A DNA stretch of 64,000 bases from JANLYC01 sp963815445 (GCA_963815445.1 CAWFGV010000011.1:186001-250000); one strand, 5' to 3'. Shown: positions 54,779 to 63,727, numbered from the stretch's first letter. Notes: a model not told the origin generated them from the sequence alone. Numbers and translations: made by a program.

Positions 54779-55932
54779 CCACCTATTCACCCACTCCGGA
54801 AGACCGGTTCACCTTCGGGCTCTGGACCGTCGGCTGGCAAGGGGTCGACCCGTTCGGCAGCGCCACCCGACAACGGATGGATCCAGTTCACGCCGTTCAT
54901 CGACTCGCTGAGCTCGGCGCGTATGGCGTGACGTTCCATGACGATGACCTGATTCCGTTCGGCAGCTCCGAGCACGCGCGAGAGCACGAGGTGAAACGGT
55001 TCAGGCAGGCGCTCGACGAGACCGGACTGGTCGTTCCCATGGCCACCACGAACCTGTTCACGCATCCCGTGTTCAAGGACGGCGGGTTCACGGCCAACAA
55101 CCGCGATGTCCGGCGCTATGCGCTGGCAAAGGTCGTGCGCAACATCGATCTCGCCGTCGAGCTCGGCGCCACCACATATGTCTGTTGGGGTGGTCGTGAG
55201 GGTGCGGAGTCCGGAGCCGCCAAGGACGTCCGGGCCGCGCTGGACCGCTACGCGGAGGCACTGAATATTCTGTGCGAGTACGTCGTCGACCAGGGCTACG
55301 ACCTTCGCTTCGCGCTCGAACCCAAGCCCAACGAACCGCGTGGAGACATCCTTCTCCCCACGATCGGACACGCGCTGGCGTTCATCGAACAGCTGGAACG
55401 TCCCGACATGGTGGGGGTGAACCCGGAGGTCGGGCATGAGGAGATGGCCGGGCTCAACTTCGCCCATGGAATCGCCCAGGCCCTGTGGGCCGGCAAGCTC
55501 TTCCACATAGATCTCAACGGTCAGAACGGTCCGCGGTACGACCAGGACCTGCGTTTCGGCGCCGGCAACCTGCGTGGTGCCTTCTTCCTGGTCGACCTGC
55601 TCGAGGCCGGTGGCTATCACGGGCCACGGCACTTCGACTTCAAGCCGCCTCGCACCGAGGACGAGACAGGAGTCTGGGAGTCCGCGAAGGGCTGCATGCG
55701 GACGTACCTGATTCTCAAGGAGCGGGCCGCGGCGTTCCGGAGCGACCCGCGTGTGGTCGCGGCCCTGGCCGCCGCTGACCTGCCGGCGCTGCGTGAGCCG
55801 ACACTCGCTGCGGGCGAGTCGCTTGCGGGGCTCGCGTCGGCGTCGTACGACATCGATGCACTGGCGTTGCGGGGTTGCGGATTCGAGTACCTCGACCAGC
55901 TCGCCATGGACCATCTACTCGGCGCAGCCTGA
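54775..55932 (+). CDS. xylA: Xylose isomerase
   Basis: 385 residues from a GTG overlapping the preceding stop by 4 nt. The metal/catalytic His-Asp region is VTFHDDDLIPF. FALEPKPNEPRGD is the metal-binding Glu/Lys strand. NPEVGHEEMAGLNFAHGIAQAL and FHIDLNGQNGPRYDQDLRFG are class I xylose isomerase blocks. The length and WxGREG motif (CWGGREG) match the actinobacterial enzyme. It converts D-xylose to D-xylulose for XylB. Confidence 0.97.
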   Translation: MTTYSPTPEDRFTFGLWTVGWQGVDPFGSATRQRMDPVHAVHRLAELGAYGVTFHDDDLIPFGSSEHAREHEVKRFRQALDETGLVVPMATTNLFTHPVFKDGGFTANNRDVRRYALAKVVRNIDLAVELGATTYVCWGGREGAESGAAKDVRAALDRYAEALNILCEYVVDQGYDLRFALEPKPNEPRGDILLPTIGHALAFIEQLERPDMVGVNPEVGHEEMAGLNFAHGIAQALWAGKLFHIDLNGQNGPRYDQDLRFGAGNLRGAFFLVDLLEAGGYHGPRHFDFKPPRTEDETGVWESAKGCMRTYLILKERAAAFRSDPRVVAALAAADLPALREPTLAAGESLAGLASASYDIDALALRGCGFEYLDQLAMDHLLGAA

Positions 55933-55942
55933 AGGGATCATC

Positions 55943-56950
55943 ATGACGCGACCGATCACACTGTTCACCGGTCAATGGGCGGACCTCCCGTTCGAGGAGA
56001 TGTGCCGACTGGCATCCGACTGGGGCTATGACGGGCTCGAGATCGCGTGCTGGGGCGACCACCTCGACCCGTGGCAGGCCGCCGAGGACGATGCCTACGT
56101 CGAAGCGAAGCTTGCGGTGCTCGACAAGTACAACCTGAAGGTGTGGGCGATCAGCAACCACCTCAAGGGGCAGGCGGTGTGCGACGACCCGATCGACGAG
56201 CGTCACCGGGGGATCCTGCCGGCGAGGATCTGGGGAGACGGCGACGCTGAAGGCGTCCGTCAGCGAGCGGCCGAGGAGATGAAGATGACTGCCCGCGCCG
56301 CCCGACGGCTGGGGGTCGACACGGTCATCGGGTTCACCGGGTCGTCGATCTGGAAGTACGTCGCGATGTTTCCGCCCGCTTCTCAAGAGCTGGTCGACGC
56401 GGGCTATCAGGACTTCGCGGATCGTTGGAACCCGATCCTGGACGTCTTCGACGAGGAGGGCGTTCGGTTCGCCCACGAGGTGCATCCCAGCGAGATCGCG
56501 TATGACTACTGGACGACGGTGGCGGCGATGGAGGCGATCGGGCACCGGCCGGCCTTCGGGCTGAACTGGGACCCGAGCCACTTCGTCTGGCAGGACCTCG
56601 ACCCCGTCGGATTCCTGTGGGATTTCAAGGACCGGATCTACCACGTCGACTGCAAGGACGCGAAGAAGCAGGTGGGCAACGGACGCAACGGTCGACTTGG
56701 CTCACATCTGGCCTGGGCGGACCCGCGTCGCGGGTGGGATTTCGTGTCCACCGGCCATGGCGACGTGCCCTGGGAGGCCTGCTTCCGCATGCTCAACACG
56801 ATCGGGTACGACGGTCCGATCTCCGTGGAGTGGGAGGACGCCGGCATGGATCGGCTGCGCGGCGCGCCTGAAGCGCTGGAGTTCGTGCGTCGGCTGGCGT
56901 TCGACGCGCCGGCGGCGTCGTTCGATGCTGCGTTCAGTACGGACGCCTGA
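55943..56950 (+). CDS. TIM-barrel sugar isomerase/epimerase (IolE-like)
   Basis: 335 residues. FTGQWADLPFEEMCRLASDWGYDGLEIACWG opens an AP_endonuc_2-type barrel. VRFAHEVHPSEIAYDY, FGLNWDPSHFVWQ and IYHVDCKDAKKQ supply the metal-binding Glu, His and Asp. The set is that of hexulose/inosose isomerases. It ends the operon. The substrate may be a keto sugar made by the Gfo/Idh enzyme. Confidence 0.88.
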   Translation: MTRPITLFTGQWADLPFEEMCRLASDWGYDGLEIACWGDHLDPWQAAEDDAYVEAKLAVLDKYNLKVWAISNHLKGQAVCDDPIDERHRGILPARIWGDGDAEGVRQRAAEEMKMTARAARRLGVDTVIGFTGSSIWKYVAMFPPASQELVDAGYQDFADRWNPILDVFDEEGVRFAHEVHPSEIAYDYWTTVAAMEAIGHRPAFGLNWDPSHFVWQDLDPVGFLWDFKDRIYHVDCKDAKKQVGNGRNGRLGSHLAWADPRRGWDFVSTGHGDVPWEACFRMLNTIGYDGPISVEWEDAGMDRLRGAPEALEFVRRLAFDAPAASFDAAFSTDA

Positions 56951-56973
56951 CGGGTGCCGATGGGGTGGCCATT

Positions 56974-57017
56974 GGCTGCCCATGGGATGGCCGGTGGCTG
57001 CCCATGGGATGGCCGGT
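56974..57017 (+). repeat. 22-bp tandem repeat, two exact copies
   Basis: GGCTGCCCATGGGATGGCCGGT occurs twice in direct succession (56974-56995, 56996-57017). Degenerate partial units lie on both sides. It begins 24 nt after the pentose operon stop and contains the CCCATGGG palindrome in each unit. Confidence 0.9.
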
Positions 57018-57054
57018 GGCCGTCGAGCCGGTGGCTGGCTGGCCGACCGGACCG

Positions 57055-57459
57055 TCACCCCGCGAGGAACGAGAACCTGACCTCACGGTCGTGGTTGTCG
57101 ATGTTGAGGTCGACGAGGCAGATGCTCTGCCAGGTGCCGAGCGCGAGCCGCCCGCCGAGCACCGGGACGGTCGCGTAGGGCGGCACGATCGCCGGCATCA
57201 CGTGCGAGCGACCGTGCCCCGCGCTGCCATGGTGGTGGCGCCACCGGTCGTCCGCCGGCAGCAGGTCGTCCAGCGCGGCGAGCAGGTCGTCGTCGCTGCC
57301 GGCTCCGGTCTCGAGGATCGCTAGGCCTGCTGTCGCGTGAGGCACGAAGACGTGCAGCAGGCCGTCACCTTGCCGGCGTACGAACTCTGCACAGTCTGCG
57401 GTCAGGTCGAGCACGGCATCGTGGCCGCCGGTGCGGTAGGAACGGGTCTCGGACTGCAT
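57055..57459 (-). CDS. YjbQ/UPF0047 family protein
   Basis: 134 residues. LLHVFVPHATAGLAILETG has the conserved His and Glu-type residues, and WRHHHGSAGHGRSHVMPAIVPPYATVPVLGGRLALGTWQSICLVDLN contains the family blocks. Such proteins can replace thiamine-phosphate synthase weakly in vivo, but the natural role is unsettled. It stands alone between the pentose operon and a palindrome element. Confidence 0.9.
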   Translation of the reverse strand: MQSETRSYRTGGHDAVLDLTADCAEFVRRQGDGLLHVFVPHATAGLAILETGAGSDDDLLAALDDLLPADDRWRHHHGSAGHGRSHVMPAIVPPYATVPVLGGRLALGTWQSICLVDLNIDNHDREVRFSFLAG

Positions 57460-57618
57460 CTCGACATCCTCTCAAGGCCCTGGCATTGCTGCTGCGGCCC
57501 AGCTCCGTGGTAGGCGGAGTGCCGCCGGTCTGCCCGCGAGTCGGCATACCGAGGACCTGACGGCGTACGGACGGTGGACCGTGGAGGGTGGACGAGGCAA
57601 GCACCCTGTGCCCAAGGG

Positions 57619-57666
57619 GCGTTTGCCTTGTTCACAAGCCACCTGGCTTGTGAACAAGGCAAACGC
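57619..57666. repeat. Perfect 23-bp inverted repeat (palindrome family)
   Basis: GCGTTTGCCTTGTTCACAAGCCA with its exact complement flanks a central CC. It lies in the 252-nt gap between yjbQ and the ECF S component, both on the minus strand. It shares all 44 arm bases with 45451-45496. Confidence 0.9.
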
Positions 57667-57711
57667 GAAGGGCCAGGTCAAGACAGGCCAGGTCAATAAA
57701 GGACAGGACAG

Positions 57712-58530
57712 TCAGGTGAAGTGGGCACGGCGAGCGGTACGACGCAGGGCGCCGAGCACCGGCCGCCCGGCCAGCAGGACCGCGGCGGCGGTGAGGACCC
57801 CCCGCGGCACGTCCCACCCGAGGGAGGTCGTCGCCCAGAAGACGCCGTAGCGGTGCAGGTTGTCCACGAGCGGGTCTCCGGCCACGTACGTGACCTCGGG
57901 TGAGTACGCCGCGAACGGCCAGAACCACAAGTTGAGCAGCATCCCGTAGAACAACCCCGCCACCACACCGAACGCCGCCAACATCACGACCTCGGCGCGG
58001 CCCCGCAGCTGCGGCAGCATCCCGGCCCCCAGCCCGACCCAGCCGGCGGCGAACATCTGGAAGGGCAGCCACGGCCCGACGCCGCCGGTGATGAGCGCAC
58101 CGGCAAACAACGTGAGCGCCCCGAGCACGAAGCCGAACCCGCGCCCGAAGACCCGTCCCCCGAGCAGGATCACGATGAAGCTGGGTTCGAGTCCGGCCGC
58201 CCCGGGTCCCAGGGCTCGCAACGCCGCGCCGATGGCTGCGAGCATGCCGAGCATTGCCACCGCCTTGGCATCGATGCCGCCCGACGACAGATCCGCCAGC
58301 ACGACCGCCGCCAGCATCGGCAGCAGGATCACGAAGAACCACGGCGCGTCGCCACTGTGGGAGTTGTCGAGAGCGGCACCCGGCTGGACCACGAACGGCC
58401 AGGCGTACGCCACCAGGCCCACGAGCGACACCACACTCAGGACCACGACCGACCGCAGGGGCAGTCGGATCAGCGGCGCCGGTCCCCGCTCACGGGTGGC
58501 TGTGGCCCCGACCACGGGTGTCGTCGTCAT
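57712..58530 (-). CDS. ECF transporter S component (predicted cobalamin-type)
   Basis: 272 residues from ATG 58530, which overlaps the ATPase stop by 4 nt. About six membrane segments are visible. KAVAMLGMLAAIGAALRALGPGAAGLEPSFIVILLGGRVFG resembles the ligand-binding half of cobalamin/vitamin S components. GPWLPFQMFAAGWVGLGAGML follows. The leader upstream of the cluster is a cobalamin riboswitch, so the substrate is probably a corrinoid or precursor. That is inferred from the regulation. Confidence 0.75.
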   Translation of the reverse strand: MTTTPVVGATATRERGPAPLIRLPLRSVVVLSVVSLVGLVAYAWPFVVQPGAALDNSHSGDAPWFFVILLPMLAAVVLADLSSGGIDAKAVAMLGMLAAIGAALRALGPGAAGLEPSFIVILLGGRVFGRGFGFVLGALTLFAGALITGGVGPWLPFQMFAAGWVGLGAGMLPQLRGRAEVVMLAAFGVVAGLFYGMLLNLWFWPFAAYSPEVTYVAGDPLVDNLHRYGVFWATTSLGWDVPRGVLTAAAVLLAGRPVLGALRRTARRAHFT

Positions 58531-60143
58531 GAGGGCTTGGCCATGGCCAGACCGTTCGCCACGTCCGACACCGTGAGCCACGGCTGCGGCGCGAGAATTT
58601 TCGCCACCTGCGGGGCGAACGCGGGGGACGCCACGACGACTTCGGGGGTGGGGCCGTCGGCGACGATCTCGCCCTCCGCCATCACCACCACGCGGGTCGC
58701 GACCTCGGCCACCAGTTCTACGTCATGCGTGGCGAGCACGACGGCCCGGCCGTCGGCGACCAGTTTGCGCAGGATCGTCATCAGCCGGCGCTTGGCGCCG
58801 TAGTCCAGTCCTCGCGTCGGCTCGTCGAGCAGCAGCAGCGGGGGAGCGGCAGTGAGGACCACGCACAGCGCGAGGATCAACCGCTGTCCCTCGGACAGGT
58901 CCGTCGGGTGTCGATCCAGCTCGACGTCCGGGGCGAGCTCTGCCAGCAACCGGCGCGCCGTCCCGGTCTCGACGCCGGCGTCGCGGTCCGCGGTGGCGCA
59001 CTCGTCGGTCACGGAGTCGGCGTACAGGATGTCGCTCGGGTTCTGCGGCACGAGCCCGACCGCGCCGATGAGCGTGGACGGCTTCACCCGGCGCGGGTCG
59101 AGCCCACCCACAGACAGTCCGCCGCCGGCGCTCGCGAGCCCGACCAGCGCCCGGAGCAAGGATGACTTGCCGGCGCCGTTACGGCCCATCAACGCGACGA
59201 TCTCGTGGGCGTTCACCTGGGTCGACACGTCGCGCACGGCGTTCGTCGGACCGTACGACACGACCAGGTGGGACGTCGCGGCGAGGACCGGTCCGGTGTC
59301 GACGCCGGCATGGTCAGGCGTCGGTACGTCGTCGAGGGTGCTGCGCATCGCGGCCGCCTCGCGGCGGGCATCGCGCACCGACAGGGGCAACGGTGACCAG
59401 CCACCCAAGCGACCCAGCTCGACCACCGGCGGCGCCACCGGCGAGTGTCGCATCACGTCCGCGGGTGACCCGGTGACGACCTGAGCGCCGGCGCCCGGCA
59501 CGAGCACCACGTGGTCGGCGTACTGGATGACGCGTTCGAGGCGGTGCTCGGCGAGCACCACGGTCAGGCCGAGGTCATGGACGAGTCGTTGCAGCGCCGA
59601 CAGGACCTCCTCGGCGGCTTGCGGGTCTAGGGCGCTGGTGGGCTCGTCGAGCACGAGCACCCGGGGATGGGTGGTGAGCACAGAGCCGATCGCGACCCGC
59701 TGCTGCTGCCCGCCGCTGAGCGTGGCCAGCGGCCGATGTCGCACGTCGGCCAGGCCCAGCAGGTCGAGCGTCTCCTCGACCCGTTTGCGCATGACGCCAG
59801 GAGCGACGCTGAGCGACTCCATGCCATAGGCGAGCTCGTCCTCGACGGACTCGGTCACGAACCCGGCCAACGGATCCTGGCTCACGTAGCCCACGACGTC
59901 GACGAGGTCGCGGGGGCGGTGATGCCGGGTGGAACGTCCGTCGACGGTGACCGTGCCGCGCATCGTGCCGCCGGTGAAGTGCGGCACCAGCCCGTTCATC
60001 GCCTTGAGCAGCGTGGACTTGCCGGAGCCGGTCGGCCCGACGACCAGGCACAGCTCGCCCTCCGGGATCTCGAACGACACGTCCTCGAGAGTGGGCAACT
60101 GCGCACCGTCGTAGGTGACGCTCACGGCGTCGAAGCGGATCAC
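58527..60143 (-). CDS. ECF transporter ATPase, fused A/A' domains
   Basis: 538 residues carrying two complete ATPase domains. The first has VVGPTGSGKSTLLKAM, LSGGQQQRVAIGSVL and VLVLDEPTSALD. The second has LMGRNGAGKSSLLRAL, DLSEGQRLILALCVVL and LLLLDEPTRGLD. Many ECF systems use two separate proteins; the fusion is common in actinobacteria. The second signature SEGQ lacks one glycine. It energises the S/T membrane pair with 4-nt overlaps on both sides. Confidence 0.93.
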   Translation of the reverse strand: MIRFDAVSVTYDGAQLPTLEDVSFEIPEGELCLVVGPTGSGKSTLLKAMNGLVPHFTGGTMRGTVTVDGRSTRHHRPRDLVDVVGYVSQDPLAGFVTESVEDELAYGMESLSVAPGVMRKRVEETLDLLGLADVRHRPLATLSGGQQQRVAIGSVLTTHPRVLVLDEPTSALDPQAAEEVLSALQRLVHDLGLTVVLAEHRLERVIQYADHVVLVPGAGAQVVTGSPADVMRHSPVAPPVVELGRLGGWSPLPLSVRDARREAAAMRSTLDDVPTPDHAGVDTGPVLAATSHLVVSYGPTNAVRDVSTQVNAHEIVALMGRNGAGKSSLLRALVGLASAGGGLSVGGLDPRRVKPSTLIGAVGLVPQNPSDILYADSVTDECATADRDAGVETGTARRLLAELAPDVELDRHPTDLSEGQRLILALCVVLTAAPPLLLLDEPTRGLDYGAKRRLMTILRKLVADGRAVVLATHDVELVAEVATRVVVMAEGEIVADGPTPEVVVASPAFAPQVAKILAPQPWLTVSDVANGLAMAKPS

Positions 60144-61279
60144 ACCGGCACGCCCTGGGGCTCGGCTGCGGCAGGCGCGGTCGCGGTCGCGACCCGATCC
60201 GGTGGCGGCGGAGCAAGGAATGCCGGCAGCACGGCCACGAGCACGCCCAGCACGGCCAGCAGCGGCACCTGCGGTAGCTCCATGGGATAGGGCGGCGACG
60301 CGGCGGCCGGGTCACGATGCGCGACGACGAACAAGGCGGCCGCACACACGACGCCGGACCCCGCCACGATCCACTCCGGCGCGGCCCACGGGTCCGGCCG
60401 GTAGCGGGTCCGGCGGGTTCGTCGCCCCCCGATGACGAGCCCGCCGGACGCCAGAGCGGCACCAAGGGCCAGCATGGGCAGCCCGAGCCAGGTCGAGGCA
60501 CTCGCGTCGAGCAGCCCGTACAGACCGACACAGACGCCGAGTACGCCGGCGAACACGAGCGTCGCGGTGGCCCGGCGGGTACCGCGGGCGATGTCCGTCG
60601 TCCGGCCGTAACCTCGGCTGTCCATCGCCGCGGCGAGCTCGACGGACCGACTGAGCGCCCCTTCGAGGACAGGCATGGCGGTACGCCGCAGGGCTGTCAG
60701 TCCCCGACCGTCGTACCCACGGAGCCGCTGCGCGCCCCGGACGCGGACCGCGTCGGCCACGAGCTGTGGCGCGAACGTCAGCGCGACCACCGCGGCCACG
60801 CCCACCTCGTACAACGCGCCGGGAACAGACCGGAGGAGGCGCTGGGCGCTGGCGAGTGCGTTGGCCGCTCCGACACAGCAGATGATCGTGGCCAGCTGCA
60901 GGCCTTGCTCGAAGGCTGTGATCACCGCCTCCCAGGTGATCAGGCCGCCGAGCTTGAGCCCGGCCGCCCAGTCTGGCAGCGGGATCTCCGGGAGCTGGAC
61001 CAGCACGTGGATCCCCTGCGACTCACTCGACAGGACCGCCTGCAGCACGATCCGGATCACGATGATCAGCAGGCCGAGGCGGAGGAAAGCCCCGTAGGCA
61101 TACGCCCACGGCGCTCGCGATCGACGGGCCACGACGACGAACCCGGCCACAGACAGCACGAGCAGACAGAGCATCGGGTTCGTCGTGCGACTGACCGCGG
61201 CGGCCAGCCCGATCGCCCACAGCCACCAGGCGCCCGGGTGCAACGGTCGGGCGTAGGTGGGGGAGTGGACCGGGCGCAC
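60140..61279 (-). CDS. ECF transporter T component (CbiQ family)
   Basis: 379 residues from GTG 61279. The N-terminus has two close hydrophobic segments (AIGLAAAVSRTTNPMLCLLVL, AFLRLGLLIIVIRIVLQ). The coupling helix is ALTFAPQLVADAVRVRGAQRLRGYDGRG, and the second is AAAMDSRGYGRTTDIA. These ARG-type motifs contact the ATPase. A long C-terminal hydrophobic tail (about 100 residues) is unusual. It lies 31 nt after the SCO2322-like gene. Confidence 0.92.
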   Translation of the reverse strand: MRPVHSPTYARPLHPGAWWLWAIGLAAAVSRTTNPMLCLLVLSVAGFVVVARRSRAPWAYAYGAFLRLGLLIIVIRIVLQAVLSSESQGIHVLVQLPEIPLPDWAAGLKLGGLITWEAVITAFEQGLQLATIICCVGAANALASAQRLLRSVPGALYEVGVAAVVALTFAPQLVADAVRVRGAQRLRGYDGRGLTALRRTAMPVLEGALSRSVELAAAMDSRGYGRTTDIARGTRRATATLVFAGVLGVCVGLYGLLDASASTWLGLPMLALGAALASGGLVIGGRRTRRTRYRPDPWAAPEWIVAGSGVVCAAALFVVAHRDPAAASPPYPMELPQVPLLAVLGVLVAVLPAFLAPPPPDRVATATAPAAAEPQGVPV

Positions 61280-61310
61280 GATGTCAGCCTGCCAGCCTGT
61301 CAGTCGACCG

Positions 61311-62132
61311 TCAGGACCGACGCCGTCGCACGACCAGGGCGCCGATGATCAAGAGGACCACGATCGCGACCGTGAGGAGGATCGGCAAGGTTGAGCCGGA
61401 TCGGGTGCTGCCTTGATCGCTCGTGGCGCTGTCCGTGCTCTTCGGGTCCGCGGACTGTATCCGGTTGCGCTCGTGCCGGTCGCGGCACGCGGAGGAGTAC
61501 GAGCTCTACGGGCTGGTCTGGCGGCGGCTTCTGTGGCGCCCTTGATCTCGCCGCCACACCCCGTCGACGGATAGTCGTCGATGGCGCACATGAGACCGCG
61601 TTGCCTGAGGCGCGAACTGGCGCTACTGACTGGAGCGCCTGCTGCACGGTCGCGGAGATCTTGGCGTTGACGCAGACGCCGCGGGGCTGCGGTGGCTGGT
61701 CGCAGCCGACTGCGTCGTCGACCGTGCCATGGTCGATGACTACGCGAGCGCACTTTCACCCTGCCCGCCTGTTGGCGCCGCAGATCGCGTCGAAGTCGCC
61801 GGCGGCTCGCGGCTCTCGTGCGGTGGAGGTGCTGACAACGAGCGCCCAGCGAAACCCGAATATGTCTCCGTCCGTCGGCGAGACTTCTTGTCGTTGGCAC
61901 CGACGGGGCGAGTCCCAGCGACGAGTCCTTGGCGTTCCAGGTGAAGTAGCCCCAGTAGGTGTAGCCGGTGCTGAGTGCGAGCAGCGCGGTACGAGACGAG
62001 AGATTGGTGGGCGATTGCGGTCGTCGACGCAGTCCCGGCGTACGACGGAGTGAGCCCTGCCAGCGCCGCGACGGCGAACATGGCGAGGAGTGGGGTGATG
62101 AAGATGGCGGCGACGCGCCTCGAGGGGGTCAT
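61311..62132 (-). pseudogene. SCO2322-like secreted protein, multiply frameshifted
   Basis: In the order expected for the family, but in changing frames, one reads: signal MTPSRRVAAIFITPLLAMFAVAALAG, then GYTYWGYFTW, FGFRWALVVSTSTARE, ALVVIDHGTVDDAVGC, CVNAKISATVQQALQSV, CAIDDYPSTGCG. A C-terminal membrane anchor (LPILLTVAIVVLLIIGALVV) before RRRRS completes it. At least four frame changes are needed and they net to zero. It sits between the cobalamin riboswitch and the T component, as SCO2322 genes do. The intact order of motifs argues for sequence error over long decay, but neither can be excluded. Confidence 0.7.
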
Positions 62133-62179
62133 CGGGACCCTTTCAGACAGCGGTCTGAGGAGGTGTCCGGAGCGGTCGG

Positions 62180-62400
62180 CGCAGACGCGGCCAACTCTCC
62201 GGCCCCGTCCCGTAGACCTCGACGGATAAGTGGAGCCGTGCCCGACGCAGGTCTCCCGGCTGGCGTGCCTCGACGAGGCAGCTTCACGGTTGCGGGTCAG
62301 CGCCGGAGTTGCACCGGCTTCCCCTACGGAGCGAGCAGTACTGACGGTCCCACGTCGTACGTCTCGGAGTCAAAGCCGACAGTGAGGTCCCGACCAGCGG
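62180..62400 (-). ncRNA. Cobalamin riboswitch leading the ECF operon
   Basis: On the minus strand the core GGGAAGCCGGTGCAACTCCGGC...GCTGACCCGCAACCGTGA lies at 62284-62323. The B12-box-like AGCCGGGAGACCTGC lies at 62247-62261. The spacing and both conserved segments match the cobalamin riboswitch class. A small hairpin (TCAGAC-GTCTGA, 62143-62158) follows directly before the ribosome site and ATG 62132 and may sequester it. Corrinoid is expected to switch off the SCO2322-T-A-S operon. Outer boundaries are approximate. Confidence 0.88.
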
Positions 62401-62460
62401 TGTGCCGCCGGTCGTCACACTAGGGTCGAGTGACTGCCGGCGACGAAGGGACGGAACACC

Positions 62461-62664
62461 ATGGGCTGGACGTGGCGGATCGAGGACGGCGAAGGCAGTC
62501 CTGCTGCTCTGCATTTCGAGATGCCCGAGTTCTCGGCACAGAGCGACGCCGAGTCCTGGTTGGGGGAGATCTGGCGGGAGCTCGCGGACGCGGGTGCAAG
62601 CCAGGCGACCCTCCTGGAGGACGACCGCGTCGTCTACGGCCCCATGTCGCTGTCCGCCGAGTAG
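62461..62664 (+). CDS. Small conserved hypothetical protein
   Basis: 67 residues with AAGGGACGG before the ATG. The acidic sequence MGWTWRIEDGEGSPAAL...FSAQSDAESWLGEIWRELADAGASQATLLEDD has good coding character and ends LSAE. Similar short proteins are widespread in actinobacteria with no known function. It is divergent from the riboswitch leader. Confidence 0.72.
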   Translation: MGWTWRIEDGEGSPAALHFEMPEFSAQSDAESWLGEIWRELADAGASQATLLEDDRVVYGPMSLSAE

Positions 62665-62728
62665 CCAGAGATCCGAGCCCTGCGCGGCCCGGGCAACGCG
62701 AGACTCGGATCCTTGCGTGGGCGAAAGG

Positions 62729-63727
62729 TCAGCCGCGGGACTCGGGGGAGCGGGTCTGCGACGGGTCGCGTTCGATGTCGGGCGCCAGGATGTCGTCGAT
62801 TGCGGCGAGGGCCCCGGCGTCGAGCTTCTGACCCGACGCCTTGACGTTCTCGGTGACCTGGTCGGGGCGCGAGGCGCCGATGATCGCCGATGACACCGCC
62901 GGGTTGACCAGCACCCAGGCGATCGCCAGCTGTGCCATCGAGAGCCCGTGGTCGTCTGCAATCGGTCGGAGCTGCTGGACCCGCTCCAGCAGCTGGTCGT
63001 TCATCCGCCGACGGAGGACGTTACCGGCCTCCTCGTGGGCGGCTCGCGATCCCTCCGGGGGCTGTTGGCCCGGCTGGTACTTCCCGGTGAGCACGCCCTG
63101 CGCGATCGGCGACCAGACGATCTGACCGATGCCCAGCTCCTGGCTGGTGGGAACCACCTCGGCCTCGATGACCCGCCACAGCATGTTGTACTGCGGCTGG
63201 TTGGACACGAACGGGATACGCAGCTCACGAGCCAGCGCGTGCCCGGCACGCAACTGGTCCGCGGTCCACTCCGAGACTCCGATATACAGCGCCTTGCCGG
63301 CCCGGACGACATCGGCGAACGCCTCCATCGTCTCTTCGAGCGGGGTGTCGACGTCGTACCGGTGTGCCTGGTAGAGGTCGACGTAGTCGGTCTTCAGCCG
63401 TTTCAGGCTGCCGTCGATGGCCTCGTGGATGTGCTTGCGCGACAGGCCGGCGTCGTTGGGACCGCCAGGACCGGTGGGCCAGAAGACCTTGGTGAAGATC
63501 TCGATCGACTCGCGCCGTTGGCCCTCCAGGGCCCGACCGAGCACGGACTCCGCCTTGGTGTTCGCATAGACGTCGGCGGTGTCGAAGGTGGTGATGCCCT
63601 CGTCGAGTGCGCGCCGGACGCAGGCGTGCGCCTGCTCCTCCTCGACCTGTGAGCCGTGGGTCAGCCAGTTGCCGTAGCTGATCTCGCTGACCTTGAGACC
63701 GGAGGATCCGAGATGTCTGAAGTCCAT
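62729..63727 (-). CDS. Aldo/keto reductase
   Basis: 332 residues. MDFRHLGSSGLKVSEISYGNWLTHG is the AKR opening. The catalytic tetrad is visible as Asp in TFDTADVYAN with Tyr beside it, Lys in FTKVFW and His in YQAHRYD. The late NADPH segment is SSAIIGASRPDQVTEN. It resembles the Kv-beta/YghZ-type reductases. The substrate is unknown. Confidence 0.92.
   Translation of the reverse strand: MDFRHLGSSGLKVSEISYGNWLTHGSQVEEEQAHACVRRALDEGITTFDTADVYANTKAESVLGRALEGQRRESIEIFTKVFWPTGPGGPNDAGLSRKHIHEAIDGSLKRLKTDYVDLYQAHRYDVDTPLEETMEAFADVVRAGKALYIGVSEWTADQLRAGHALARELRIPFVSNQPQYNMLWRVIEAEVVPTSQELGIGQIVWSPIAQGVLTGKYQPGQQPPEGSRAAHEEAGNVLRRRMNDQLLERVQQLRPIADDHGLSMAQLAIAWVLVNPAVSSAIIGASRPDQVTENVKASGQKLDAGALAAIDDILAPDIERDPSQTRSPESRG

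Noticed and set aside
28869..57666. Possible CRISPR-like array from repeated TTTGCC palindromes
   Set aside because: Copies are kilobases apart, not regularly spaced, and no cas genes are present; they are dispersed palindromes.
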